From Streptomyces californicus (GTDB taxonomy: Bacteria; Actinomycetota; Actinomycetes; Streptomycetales; Streptomycetaceae): a stretch of DNA of 64,000 nt. The DNA is taken from the NCBI RefSeq assembly GCF_000717645.1, contig NZ_JNZZ01000023.1:38032-102031 (forward strand), given 5' to 3'. A program made the translations under genes and the position numbers. Positions within the stretch are counted from its first letter, which is position 1. The number at the start of each line of letters is the position of its first letter. Positions 40,872 to 49,197 of the stretch are shown here, piece after piece. Under the pieces are notes generated by a model, which saw only the letters and a list, made by a program, of their open reading frames with translations, was not told where the DNA came from and searched no databases.

Positions 40872-41306
40872 ATGGACCTCACTGTGGTCGCGTACGTCAT
40901 CTACCTGCTCGTCAGCGTGGCGCTCACCGTCTGGGTCGCCCGCACCCTCAGCCGTAACGGGCGGGTCTTCCTCGCCGACGTACTGCGCGGGAGCGAGAAG
41001 CTCGCCGACGCCGTCAACCACCTGCTGGTGGTCGGCTTCTACCTGGTCAACCTCGGGTTCGTCGCGCTCTACCTCAAGAACGCCGACGGGGTCACCACCG
41101 CCCGCGAGCTGTTCGAGGCGCTCTCGGTCAAGGTGGGCGTGGTCCTGCTGGTGCTCGGCGTGATGCACCTGGGCAACGTGTGGGTGCTCAGCCGGATCCG
41201 CCGGCGCGGCGCGCTGGAGCGCGAGCAGACCCCGCCCGTGGAGCCGCAGGGCTGGACTCCCCCGGGCGCCCAGGGCCCGTGGACCGCCCCCGCGACCGGG
41301 CGGTGA
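40872..41306 (+). CDS. Small integral membrane protein of a TetR-controlled operon
   Basis: 144 residues with about three membrane helices: VVAYVIYLLVSVALTVWVA, NHLLVVGFYLVNLGFVALYL and VKVGVVLLVLGVMHLGNVWVL, then a Pro-rich tail. No family name recalled. AGGAGG lies just upstream of ATG 40872, directly after operator 2. The stop is overlapped by the next gene (GTGA). Confidence 0.85.
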   Translation: MDLTVVAYVIYLLVSVALTVWVARTLSRNGRVFLADVLRGSEKLADAVNHLLVVGFYLVNLGFVALYLKNADGVTTARELFEALSVKVGVVLLVLGVMHLGNVWVLSRIRRRGALEREQTPPVEPQGWTPPGAQGPWTAPATGR

Positions 41307-41809
41307 GCCCGGTGGCCGACGACGCGCCCCCGGCGGCGGTGCCGGGCCCCGCACCCTACGCCGCCGCCGGGCCCGTCCCCGTACGCCGGGCGGCCGCCCC
41401 CGTCCGCCGGCTGACCGTGCTCTACGACGCGCGGTGCCCGCTCTGCGTCCATCTGCGGGGCTGGCTCCAGCGGCAGCGGCAGCTCGTCCCGCTCGACCTC
41501 GTCCCGGCCGGATCGGCGGAGGCCGTGCGGCGGTTCCCGGAGCTGGACCACGCGGCGACGCTCCGGGAGATCACCGTCGTCGGCGACCTGGGGCAGGTCT
41601 ACCGGGAGACCGCCGCCTGGATCGTCTGCCTGTGGGCGCTGGCCGAGTACCGCTCGCGGGCCCACTGGCTGACCACCCCGGCCGGGCGGCCCTTCGCCCG
41701 GGGGACCGTGCTGGCGGCCGCCCGCTACCGCGCGATGGCCGTGCCGCCCTGCGCCCCCGGGAGCACCGCGTGCGCCACCCCGCCGGGCGGGGCGCGAGGG
41801 CCCCGATAA
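41303..41809 (+). CDS. DCC-family (DUF393) thiol-oxidoreductase-like protein
   Basis: 168 residues. LTVLYDARCPLCVHLRGWL carries the DxxCPxC signature of the DCC family, predicted thiol-disulfide oxidoreductases. A Pro/Ala-rich N-terminus of about 35 residues precedes it. GTG 41303 overlaps the previous stop by four bases. It may act with the upstream membrane protein on a redox substrate; this is inference. Confidence 0.85.
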   Translation: MSPVADDAPPAAVPGPAPYAAAGPVPVRRAAAPVRRLTVLYDARCPLCVHLRGWLQRQRQLVPLDLVPAGSAEAVRRFPELDHAATLREITVVGDLGQVYRETAAWIVCLWALAEYRSRAHWLTTPAGRPFARGTVLAAARYRAMAVPPCAPGSTACATPPGGARGPR

Positions 41810-41819
41810 CCTTGGGCCC

Positions 41820-42563
41820 GTGGTGAAGGAAGAGAAGAACGTGCAGGAGAACAAGCCGGCCAAGGCCGCGAAGAGCGAGCAGACCCGCACGCTGATTCTC
41901 GAAACGGCGCTCCGGCTCTTCGCGGAGCGGGGCTACGACCGGACGACCATGCGGGCCATCGCCCAGGAGGCGGGCGTCTCGGTCGGCAACGCCTACTACT
42001 ACTTCGCCTCGAAGGAGCACCTGGTCCAGGGCTTCTACGACCGGATCGCCGGTGAGCACGCCGAGGCGGTCCGGCCGGTGCTGGAGGGCGACCGGGACCT
42101 GGCCGTACGGATCAGGGGCGTGCTGCTCGGCTGGCTGGACGTGGCGGAGCCGTACCACCGCTTCGCCTCGCAGTTCTTCAAGAACGCGGCCGACCCCGAC
42201 AGCCCGCTCTCCCCGTTCTCCGGCGACTCCTCCGCGGCGCGGGACGCGGCGATCTCCATCCACGAGCGGTGCCTCGCCGGGGCCGACGTCAAGAGCGATC
42301 CGCAACTGGCCCCGCTGCTGCCGCAGTTGATGTGGCTGATGCAGATGGGCCTGGTGCTCTACTGGGTGTACGACCGCAGCGAGGGCGCCGAGCGCAGCCG
42401 ACGCCTGGTCGAGCGGACCGCGCCGATCGCCGCGCGGGCCATCTCGCTCTCCCGGTTCCGGGTGCTGCGCCCGCTGGTGCGGCAGATCCACGGCCTGCTC
42501 GTGGAGTTCCTCCCGGAGACGGCGACGGCCGGGGCGCGGGGCCCCGGCCGTTCCACCGACTGA
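41820..42563 (+). CDS. TetR-family transcriptional regulator
   Basis: 247 residues. The helix-turn-helix is at about 22-68 (TRTLILETALRLFAERGYDRTTMRAIAQEAGVSVGNAYYYFASKEHLV). The C-terminal ligand domain is helical. GTG 41820 lies eight bases after a TAACCT hexamer, consistent with an additional leaderless transcript; GTG 41841, with AAGGAAGAG upstream, is an alternative start. As last gene of the operon it probably represses its own promoter through the two palindromes at 40791-40859. Confidence 0.9.
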   Translation: MVKEEKNVQENKPAKAAKSEQTRTLILETALRLFAERGYDRTTMRAIAQEAGVSVGNAYYYFASKEHLVQGFYDRIAGEHAEAVRPVLEGDRDLAVRIRGVLLGWLDVAEPYHRFASQFFKNAADPDSPLSPFSGDSSAARDAAISIHERCLAGADVKSDPQLAPLLPQLMWLMQMGLVLYWVYDRSEGAERSRRLVERTAPIAARAISLSRFRVLRPLVRQIHGLLVEFLPETATAGARGPGRSTD

Positions 42564-42580
42564 TCCGGCCGCTCCGGCCG

Positions 42581-42601
42581 GGCGGGCCGGTCAGGCCCGC
42601 C
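42581..42601. terminator. Short hairpin between convergent genes
   Basis: Perfect 8-bp stem GGCGGGCC/GGCCCGCC with loop GGTCA between the tetR stop and the stop of the leftward binding-protein gene. Confidence 0.6.
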
Positions 42602-42613
42602 GAGCCGGGCGGG

Positions 42614-44167
42614 TCAGATCCGGCTCAGCTCCCACAGCCGCCAGGTGCCGGTGCCGTCGGAGAGGTACTGGGAGCCGGCGACGTCGGCCTTGGCGACGAC
42701 GTAATCCTTCTTCTGCCACAGCGGCAGCAGCGGGACGTCCTCGCCGACCAGCGCCTGCATCTGCTTGAAGTCGTTCGACGTGCGGCTGCGGTCGCTGAAC
42801 TGCTGCGTGGCGGCGATCAGCTGGTCCATCTTCTTGCTGGAGTAGCCGCTGTGGAGGACGTTCCCGGTGCCGACGAGCGGCTGGCTGAAGGTGTCGGGGT
42901 CCGGGAAGTCGGGGAACCAGCCGACGGTGTACATGTCGAACTTGCCGGCCGCGTACTCCTTCTGGTACTTCGTCCACTCCACGGCCTTGACGGAGACCTT
43001 GAACAGGCCGTCCTTCTCCATCTGACGGCGCAGCTCCTCCGTCTCCTTGGTGTACATGTCGCCCTCGCGGTAGGCGAAGTTGACGGCGACCGGCAGTTCC
43101 ACCCCCGCCTGCTGGAGCAGCTTCCGGGCCCGCTTGGGGTCGGGCGACGGGTAGGTGTCGAAGAAGGGGGTGCTGTGGCCGATGAAGCCGGTGGGGATCA
43201 GCGAGTAGAGCGGATCGACGGTCCCCTGGTAGACCTTCCGCACCAGCGGGCCCCGGTCGAGGAGCGCGGCGACGGCCTGGCGGACCTTCTTCTCGTCGAA
43301 CGGCGAACCGGTACGGGAGTTGAAGATGATGTTGCGGATCTCGGCGCTGGCGGCCTCGGTCACTCGTACGTCGGGGTCGTTCTGGTCGAGCTCGGCGAGC
43401 GTCTCGGAGGGGAGCTGGCGGTGGGCGATGTCCACGTCACCGGCGTCCCACGAGGTCTGGAGCTCCTCGGACGTCTTGAAGTAGCTGATGTCGACCGCTT
43501 CGCCGGTCTTCTTGAGCGCGCCCTTGTACTTGAGGTTCGGGACCAGTTCGGCGCTCTTGTTGTGCTCGTACGACTTCAGGACGTACGGGCCGGAGCCGTC
43601 GACCTGGTTGCCCTTGCGGAGCTTGTCCTTCGGGTACATGGAGGAGTCGACGATCGCCGCGGCGCCGGTGGCGATCTTCTGCGGGAAGGTCGCGTCCTTG
43701 GCGGAGAGGTTGAACGTGATCGTCCGGCCCTCGGTCGTGACCGTGTCGAGCGTGGGGAAGAGACCCGCGGGACCGACATCCGAATTGATCTTGAAGATCC
43801 GGTCGAAGGAGTGCTTGACGTCCTTGGCGGTGATCTTGCGACCGTTGGTGAAGGTCAGGTCGTCACGGAGCTTGCACTGGTACGTCTGGAGCTTCTGCCC
43901 GACGAACCCGCAGCTCTCGGCGGCGTCCGGCTCCGGCGTGACGGCCCCGGGCTTGAAGGTCATCAGCGACTGGTAGATGTTGCTGTAGATCGCCCAGGAA
44001 CCGGCGTCGTAGGCGCCGGCCGGGTCGAGCGAGGTGACGACGTCCGAGGTCCCGACTCTGATCGCGTCGGTCTTCGCCTCCCCCGACGGGAGCAGTTGCC
44101 AGGCACCGACGCCCGCTATGACCAATACCGCGAGAATCGCGAGAATCCGTACCCGGACCGACCGCAT
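42614..44167 (-). CDS. Oligopeptide-type ABC transporter solute-binding protein, membrane-anchored
   Basis: 517 residues of the SBP_bac_5 (DppA/OppA) family: SLDPAGAYDAGSWAIYSNIYQSLM, CKLRDDLTFTNGRKITAKDVKHSFDRI, DGSGPYVLKSYE and VGWFPDFPDPDTF are family segments. The N-terminus has a hydrophobic helix (ILAILAVLVIAGVGAW) without a lipobox cysteine, so it may stay membrane-anchored rather than lipidated. No permease or ATPase gene lies next to it. ATG 44167 has GGGAG eight bases upstream. Confidence 0.9.
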   Translation of the reverse strand: MRSVRVRILAILAVLVIAGVGAWQLLPSGEAKTDAIRVGTSDVVTSLDPAGAYDAGSWAIYSNIYQSLMTFKPGAVTPEPDAAESCGFVGQKLQTYQCKLRDDLTFTNGRKITAKDVKHSFDRIFKINSDVGPAGLFPTLDTVTTEGRTITFNLSAKDATFPQKIATGAAAIVDSSMYPKDKLRKGNQVDGSGPYVLKSYEHNKSAELVPNLKYKGALKKTGEAVDISYFKTSEELQTSWDAGDVDIAHRQLPSETLAELDQNDPDVRVTEAASAEIRNIIFNSRTGSPFDEKKVRQAVAALLDRGPLVRKVYQGTVDPLYSLIPTGFIGHSTPFFDTYPSPDPKRARKLLQQAGVELPVAVNFAYREGDMYTKETEELRRQMEKDGLFKVSVKAVEWTKYQKEYAAGKFDMYTVGWFPDFPDPDTFSQPLVGTGNVLHSGYSSKKMDQLIAATQQFSDRSRTSNDFKQMQALVGEDVPLLPLWQKKDYVVAKADVAGSQYLSDGTGTWRLWELSRI

Positions 44168-44544
44168 TGCCGTGCTCTCCCTTGCCAAACCCCACCTCGG
44201 CGGTGGCGTTCAGGACGCGCACATCGCCGCATGTTCGCGCTCACCCAATCACACGATTTTCACATCTGGAAGAGTAAATGGGGCACTCACAGCCTTTTGT
44301 TGGACACGATCCGGAAACTCTGTCCGAAAAGGCTGTTTCCTGTCTTCTACCTGCGGGTTTATGTAGCTGACGGTGACCCTGCGGTGTGGATTTCATGATG
44401 ACCGGCCCGGGGCTCCGGAGTCGTCGCACCCGCAACGGAGCCACGCCCCGGAGGAGTTGTGGAACCAGGGCGTGTCCGGCGGATCGGACGCCCCGGTCCC
44501 GGTCACGGTCCGCCGGACCTTCCCCACAGTCCGCCGGACCCCCC
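44168..44544. promoter_or_regulatory. Upstream region of the binding-protein gene with inverted repeat
   Basis: Distinctly AT-richer between 44240 and 44380. Arms AGCCTTTTGTTGGACA (from 44291) and TGTCCGAAAAGGCT (to 44334) form an imperfect inverted repeat, a possible operator or hairpin. No gene is supported. Confidence 0.45.
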
Positions 44545-46098
44545 CTACGCCTGACGGGACGCCAGCTCCACGACGGTGATGTCGGACGGGGCCCCCACCC
44601 GGACCGGCGGCCCCCAGGCGCCCGCGCCGCGCGAGACGAACAGCTGGGTGTCGCCGTAGCGTTCGAGTCCGGCGACGGTGGGATTGGCCAGCTCGGCGAG
44701 CATGTTGCCCGGCCAGAGCTGCCCGCCGTGGGTGTGGCCGGAGAGCTGGAGGTCGACGCCGTGCTCGACGGCGTCGTGGATGACGACGGGCTGGTGCGCC
44801 ATGAGGACGGCGGCCCGCCCCCGGTCCCGGTCGCCCAGCGCGCGGACGAAGTCCGGCCCCTGCCCCTCGGTCTCGCCCGCGATGTCGTTGACCCCGGCGA
44901 GGTCGAAGCCCTCGATCTCGACCCGGGCGTTCTCCAGCGGGACGAGGCCCAGTTCGCGGACGTGATCGACCCACTGCTCGGCGCCGGAGAAGTACTCGTG
45001 GTTGCCGGTGACGAAGTAGCTGCCGTGCCGGGCCCGCAGGGCGGCCAGCGGTTCGGCGGCCGAGCCGAGGTCCGCGACGGAGCCGTCCACGAGGTCGCCG
45101 ACGACGGCGACGAGGTCGGGCGAGGTCGCGTTGATCGTGTCGACGATCCGGCGGGTGTGGGCACGGCCGAGGATCGGGCCGATGTGGATGTCGCTGACCA
45201 CGGCGATGCGGAAGCCGTGGGCCGCGCGAGGCAGCTTGGCCAGCGGGACGGTGATCCGCTGGACGCTCGGGCCGCGCAGGACGCCGTACGTGCCGTACCC
45301 GACGGTGGCGAGCCCGGCGGCGGCGGCCGCACCGCCGACGACCCGGGAGACGAAGAGGCGGCGGGAGGGGCCGAGAGCGAGAGCGGGCGCGGGGGCGGCC
45401 GGGGCTTCGGCGGACGGGCTCTCCGCCGGTTCCGTACCGGCCTTCGCCGCAGGTTCCGTATCGTCCTTCGCCATGGATTCCGGATCGGTCTCGGTCGCGG
45501 GTTCCGCATCGGCCTTCGCCGCGGGTTCCGCTGCCGCCGCGGCGGCCGGGTCCGGCGCCGTCCTTACCGCCGGGTCCGACGGGGAGGGGGCGGCAGCCGT
45601 ACGGGACGCGACCAGTTCACCGGTACGGGTGCGGGGCTCCCCCGCGGTCCCGGCGAGCGCTCCGGAGGCCGGGGCCGCAGGCGTTCCGGACGTGGTTCCG
45701 GATGGTGCTCCGGAAGCGGTTCCGGAAGCCGCTCCTTCCGCCGTTCCGTTCTCCGCCGTTTCCGTCCGCGCGTCGCGGCGGGCGAGGAAGCGCAGGAGGA
45801 GCGGCCGGACGACCTCGCCCACGAGCAGCGCCAGCGTCAGGTACAGCAGGCAGGCCAGCCACAGGAAGCCCGGCCACGCCAGCACCTGCTGGAGCCAGAA
45901 GGGGGCGCCCACCCGCCCCGACGTCATCGCGCCGAGGCTCAGCAGCGGGAGCACGAACGCCGCGACGGTCCCCACCCGCCGCAGCGTGCTGCCCGGGGCG
46001 GTGGTGTCACCGACGAAGCGCCGCCACACGTACCGGTGCACGGCGCCGAGCAGCGCCAGCACCACGAGCGCCACCAGGGCGAAGACCACAGCTGCCAT
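44545..46098 (-). CDS. Membrane-anchored metallophosphoesterase (YkuE/YaeI-like)
   Basis: 517 residues. About four membrane helices in the first 110 residues are followed by a long Ala/Glu/Pro/Thr linker with repeated AKADAEPAT-type elements, then a Tat-like or anchor segment (SRRLFVSRVVGGAAAAAGLATVG). The phosphoesterase has VSDIHIG, GDLVDGS, GNHEY, MAHQPVV and SGHTHGGQ as metal ligands. It may hydrolyse lipid or nucleotide phosphoesters outside the membrane. Confidence 0.92.
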   Translation of the reverse strand: MAAVVFALVALVVLALLGAVHRYVWRRFVGDTTAPGSTLRRVGTVAAFVLPLLSLGAMTSGRVGAPFWLQQVLAWPGFLWLACLLYLTLALLVGEVVRPLLLRFLARRDARTETAENGTAEGAASGTASGAPSGTTSGTPAAPASGALAGTAGEPRTRTGELVASRTAAAPSPSDPAVRTAPDPAAAAAAEPAAKADAEPATETDPESMAKDDTEPAAKAGTEPAESPSAEAPAAPAPALALGPSRRLFVSRVVGGAAAAAGLATVGYGTYGVLRGPSVQRITVPLAKLPRAAHGFRIAVVSDIHIGPILGRAHTRRIVDTINATSPDLVAVVGDLVDGSVADLGSAAEPLAALRARHGSYFVTGNHEYFSGAEQWVDHVRELGLVPLENARVEIEGFDLAGVNDIAGETEGQGPDFVRALGDRDRGRAAVLMAHQPVVIHDAVEHGVDLQLSGHTHGGQLWPGNMLAELANPTVAGLERYGDTQLFVSRGAGAWGPPVRVGAPSDITVVELASRQA

Positions 46099-46122
46099 CC
46101 GAGCTTCCCCACGTTCCCGTCG

Positions 46123-46368
46123 TCATGCGCTCTTGTCGCGTGAAGCCCGGACTCCGCGCAACCCGATCACGCCCACCGCCGTCCCCAGAAGAAAGGACGT
46201 GATGGCGAGCAGCAGGTGCACCCAGAAGTAGCCGGTCGGATCACCCGCGTCGTCGAAGGCGAGGCCACTGCCGTCCTGCCACAGATTTTTGACGAAAGTG
46301 ATCCAGATGAACCAGCTCCACACCCCGAACGCGAGCAGGAACCAGGACACGCGGCGGCTGAGCTTCAT
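46123..46368 (-). CDS. SCO4848-family small membrane protein
   Basis: 81 residues with two membrane helices (WFLLAFGVWSWFIWITFVKNLW and GYFWVHLLLAITSFLLGTAVGVIGLRG). It matches the family named after S. coelicolor SCO4848 as I recall it; function is unknown. It precedes the metallophosphoesterase gene at 24 bases and runs in the same direction. Confidence 0.88.
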   Translation of the reverse strand: MKLSRRVSWFLLAFGVWSWFIWITFVKNLWQDGSGLAFDDAGDPTGYFWVHLLLAITSFLLGTAVGVIGLRGVRASRDKSA

Positions 46369-46501
46369 GGGTCCAGTATCGCCGCCGCCCGTCGGCCTTC
46401 TGCTCCGGGGTGGCGTCCGCACAGGGCCGTCCCGGCGTTCCCTGCGGCGGGTCAGGCGGTCCGGGTCCGCAACCACGGTTTCGCCCTGTACGTTTCCGAC
46501 C

Positions 46502-47959
46502 GTGCCCGCTCTGAAAAAGATCGCCCTCACGATCACCTCCGCCGCTTTGTTGTCCGGTTTCGTCCTCAGTCCTGCTGCGGCAGCCGACAAGGACACGAGC
46601 GACGACAAGCAGCCCAAGCCGCCGAGCACGATGTCGAGCCTCGGCGGCGAGCAGCTCGGCAAGGCCGGCACCCAGGTCAACCTGGGCCCCGGAGCGCCGG
46701 TGCTGCCCAAGAAGCTGAGCGGCCGGTCCTGGATCGTCGCGGACGCGGAGAGCGGGGACGTCCTCGCCGCGCACAACTCCCACTGGCGGCTGCCGCCCGC
46801 CTCCACGCTGAAGATGCTCTTCGCGGACACCGTCCTGCCGGCGCTCCAGCCGACCACCCTGGCCCACAAGGTGACGGAGAACGAGCTGTCCGGGGTCGGG
46901 GAGGGCAGCAGCCTCGTCGGGATCAAGGAGGACCACACCTACACGGTCCACGATCTGTGGCTGGGTGTGTTCCTGCGGTCGGGCAACGACGCGGTGCACG
47001 TCCTGTCGGAGATGTACGGCGGCGTCCAGAAGACGGTGGACGCGATGCAGGCGCACGCCGAGGAGCTGCAGGCCCTGGACACGGTGGTGGTCTCGCCGGA
47101 CGGCTACGACGCGCCGCGCCAGGTCTCCAGCGCGTACGACCTGACCCTCATCGCCCGCAGCGGTCTCCAGAAGAAGGACTTCCGCGAGTACGCGGCGACC
47201 GCGTCGGCCGACTTCCCGGGCGAGAAGAAGAAGGGCAAGAAGCGCGAGTCCTTCGAGATCTCGAACACCAACCGGCTGATCACCGGGGACATCGGCGTGG
47301 ACCCGTACCAGGGGATCGCGGGCGTCAAGAACGGCTACACCACCCACGCGGGCAACACCTTCACCGGCGTCGCCGAGCGCAACGGCAAGGTCCTGCTGGT
47401 CACGGTCATGAACCCGTCGGCCGAGGAGAGCCACGCCGTCTACAAGGAGGCCGCGCACCTGCTGGACTGGGGCTTCGCCGCGAGCGGCAAGGTGACCCCG
47501 GTCGGCCAGCTCGTGCCGCCGAGGTCCCTGGACACCGGCACCGGCATCGGCGGCAAGGGCGCGACCCCCGCGGCCGGCACCGTCCAGGGCCCCGGCGGAC
47601 AGGCGGAGGCCACCCACGCGTCGGCGTCGAACGGTTCCAGCGGAGTGGGCACCGCCCTGGCGATCATCGGCGGTCTGCTCGTGGTCCTGGCCGCCGCGGT
47701 GTTCCTGGTGAACCGCCGCTGGCCGATGGCCGGACGGACCCGCGGGACGGAGACGGACGCGACGGAGACGGACGCGACGGCGGCGGGGACGAAGGACGCC
47801 GAGGACACCGGGACCGCCCAGCACACCGGCAAGGCCGGGGAGAGCGCCGAGGACACCGGCGAGGCCGGCAAGGACGTCGAGGACACCGGCAAGCACGTCG
47901 AGGGCGATCCCGAGGGCGCCGGGGCGACCGCGTCGGCCGCCCCGACCGACAAGCCCTGA
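46502..47959 (+). CDS. D-alanyl-D-alanine carboxypeptidase (penicillin-binding protein)
   Basis: 485 residues. The signal peptide (KKIALTITSAALLSGFVLSPAAA) is followed by a peptidase S11 domain. STLK in PPASTLKML is the SxxK motif, SGN in RSGNDAVHVL the second, and KNG in VKNGYTTHAGNT stands for the usual KTG. A C-terminal membrane helix (VGTALAIIGGLLVVLAAAVFLV) and an acidic Thr/Glu tail with GEDTG-type repeats follow. It trims pentapeptides in peptidoglycan. GTG 46502 lies eight bases after TACGTT, suggesting a leaderless mRNA. Confidence 0.93.
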   Translation: MPALKKIALTITSAALLSGFVLSPAAAADKDTSDDKQPKPPSTMSSLGGEQLGKAGTQVNLGPGAPVLPKKLSGRSWIVADAESGDVLAAHNSHWRLPPASTLKMLFADTVLPALQPTTLAHKVTENELSGVGEGSSLVGIKEDHTYTVHDLWLGVFLRSGNDAVHVLSEMYGGVQKTVDAMQAHAEELQALDTVVVSPDGYDAPRQVSSAYDLTLIARSGLQKKDFREYAATASADFPGEKKKGKKRESFEISNTNRLITGDIGVDPYQGIAGVKNGYTTHAGNTFTGVAERNGKVLLVTVMNPSAEESHAVYKEAAHLLDWGFAASGKVTPVGQLVPPRSLDTGTGIGGKGATPAAGTVQGPGGQAEATHASASNGSSGVGTALAIIGGLLVVLAAAVFLVNRRWPMAGRTRGTETDATETDATAAGTKDAEDTGTAQHTGKAGESAEDTGEAGKDVEDTGKHVEGDPEGAGATASAAPTDKP

Positions 47960-47964
47960 GGCGA

Positions 47965-48042
47965 TGTCCGGCGGGTCGGGCCCCGATCCGCCGGACACCC
48001 CGCACGCGGCCCCGCTTCCGGCGCCCCCGGACGCGGGGCCGC
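47965..48042. terminator. Two tandem hairpins between convergent genes
   Basis: Perfect 10-bp stems at 47965-47974/47988-47997 (TGTCCGGCGG) and at 48006-48015/48033-48042 (GCGGCCCCGC), between the carboxypeptidase and YihY genes. Confidence 0.75.
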
Positions 48043-48071
48043 GCCGCTCAGACGCAAGGGGGAACCGCCGC

Positions 48072-49025
48072 TCAGACGCGGGTGGAGCCGCCTCCGGAGG
48101 TCTCGGCGGCGGCAGGCTCCGCGCCCGGCGCACCGGAGTCCCCGGGCTCCTCCTCCCGCCGCACGCCTTCCTCCTCCTTGCTGCCGGTCGCCGTCCAGGC
48201 GGCGCAGAACAGCAGCAGCTTGGCCGTGAAGTTGATCCACAGGAGCAGGGCGATCGGCACACCGAACGCCCCGTACATGCTCTTGCCCGCGACGCCCTTC
48301 ATGTAGCTGCCGAGCAGCAGCTTGAGCAGTTCGAAGCCGACCGCCCCGAGCAGGGCCGCGACCATCAGCCGCCGCCTCGGCGGTTCCACTCCGGGCAGCA
48401 GCGACAGCAGGTAGAGCAGCAGCAGGAAGTCGGCGGCGACCGCGACCACCAGCGCGGCCACCCGCAGCAGCACGCCGCCGGCCCCGCTCTCGGGGATGCC
48501 GATGAGGTCGGCGGTCCAACCGACCGCCGTCGACCCGACGGTGGAGACCGCGAGGGTGGCCAGCGCCGCGCCGCCGAGGCCGACGAGCAGCACGGCGTCC
48601 TTCACCTTGGCGACGACGGGGTTGGCCTCCTGGACGTCGTCCAGCTCCCAGACCGCGCGCAGGCACTCCCGCATCGAACCGACCCAGCCGACCCCGGTGA
48701 ACAGCAGCAGGGCGCCCGCGACCAGACCGATCGTGCCCGCGTTGGCGATCAGCCCGTCGATGCCCAACTGGTCGGAGATGCCCGGCACCTGGTCGGCCAG
48801 CTCGTCCTTGATCGTGTCGATCTGCTTGTCGCTCAGCAGGGCGGCGGCGATCGCCGCGCCGACCGCGATGAGCGGGAAGAGCGCCAGGAAGCTGATGAAG
48901 GTGATCGCCGCCGCCAGCCGGGTCCAGTGGACCCGGTCGAGCCGCTCGTAGGAACGCCACGCGTGCGTCTCCATGAGCCGGGTGACCAGGGGGCCGATCA
49001 CCGGGAGTTTCTTGAGCCAGTCCAT
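48072..49025 (-). CDS. YihY/virulence factor BrkB-family membrane protein
   Basis: 317 residues with six membrane segments and the family features RVHWTRLAAAITFISFLALFPLIAVG and GVGWVGSMRECLRAVW. A charged tail rich in Glu/Gly ends the protein. Its function is not settled; it is often linked to envelope transport. ATG 49025 is used; ATG 49037 is also in frame but its AGGAGG is only two bases away. Confidence 0.9.
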   Translation of the reverse strand: MDWLKKLPVIGPLVTRLMETHAWRSYERLDRVHWTRLAAAITFISFLALFPLIAVGAAIAAALLSDKQIDTIKDELADQVPGISDQLGIDGLIANAGTIGLVAGALLLFTGVGWVGSMRECLRAVWELDDVQEANPVVAKVKDAVLLVGLGGAALATLAVSTVGSTAVGWTADLIGIPESGAGGVLLRVAALVVAVAADFLLLLYLLSLLPGVEPPRRRLMVAALLGAVGFELLKLLLGSYMKGVAGKSMYGAFGVPIALLLWINFTAKLLLFCAAWTATGSKEEEGVRREEEPGDSGAPGAEPAAAETSGGGSTRV

Positions 49026-49197
49026 GACCTCACGCATACCCTCCTGGGCCCGGAACACCAGCGGCCCGCCCCGGACTCTCCCCGACCCGTACGGCGGATG
49101 TCCGCCACGCTCCGCTGACACACCCTCCGTCACCCGTTCCGGTGAGCGAATTCACCAATGCCGCGAAGGGGATTTCCCGGACGATACGGTCACCCCC

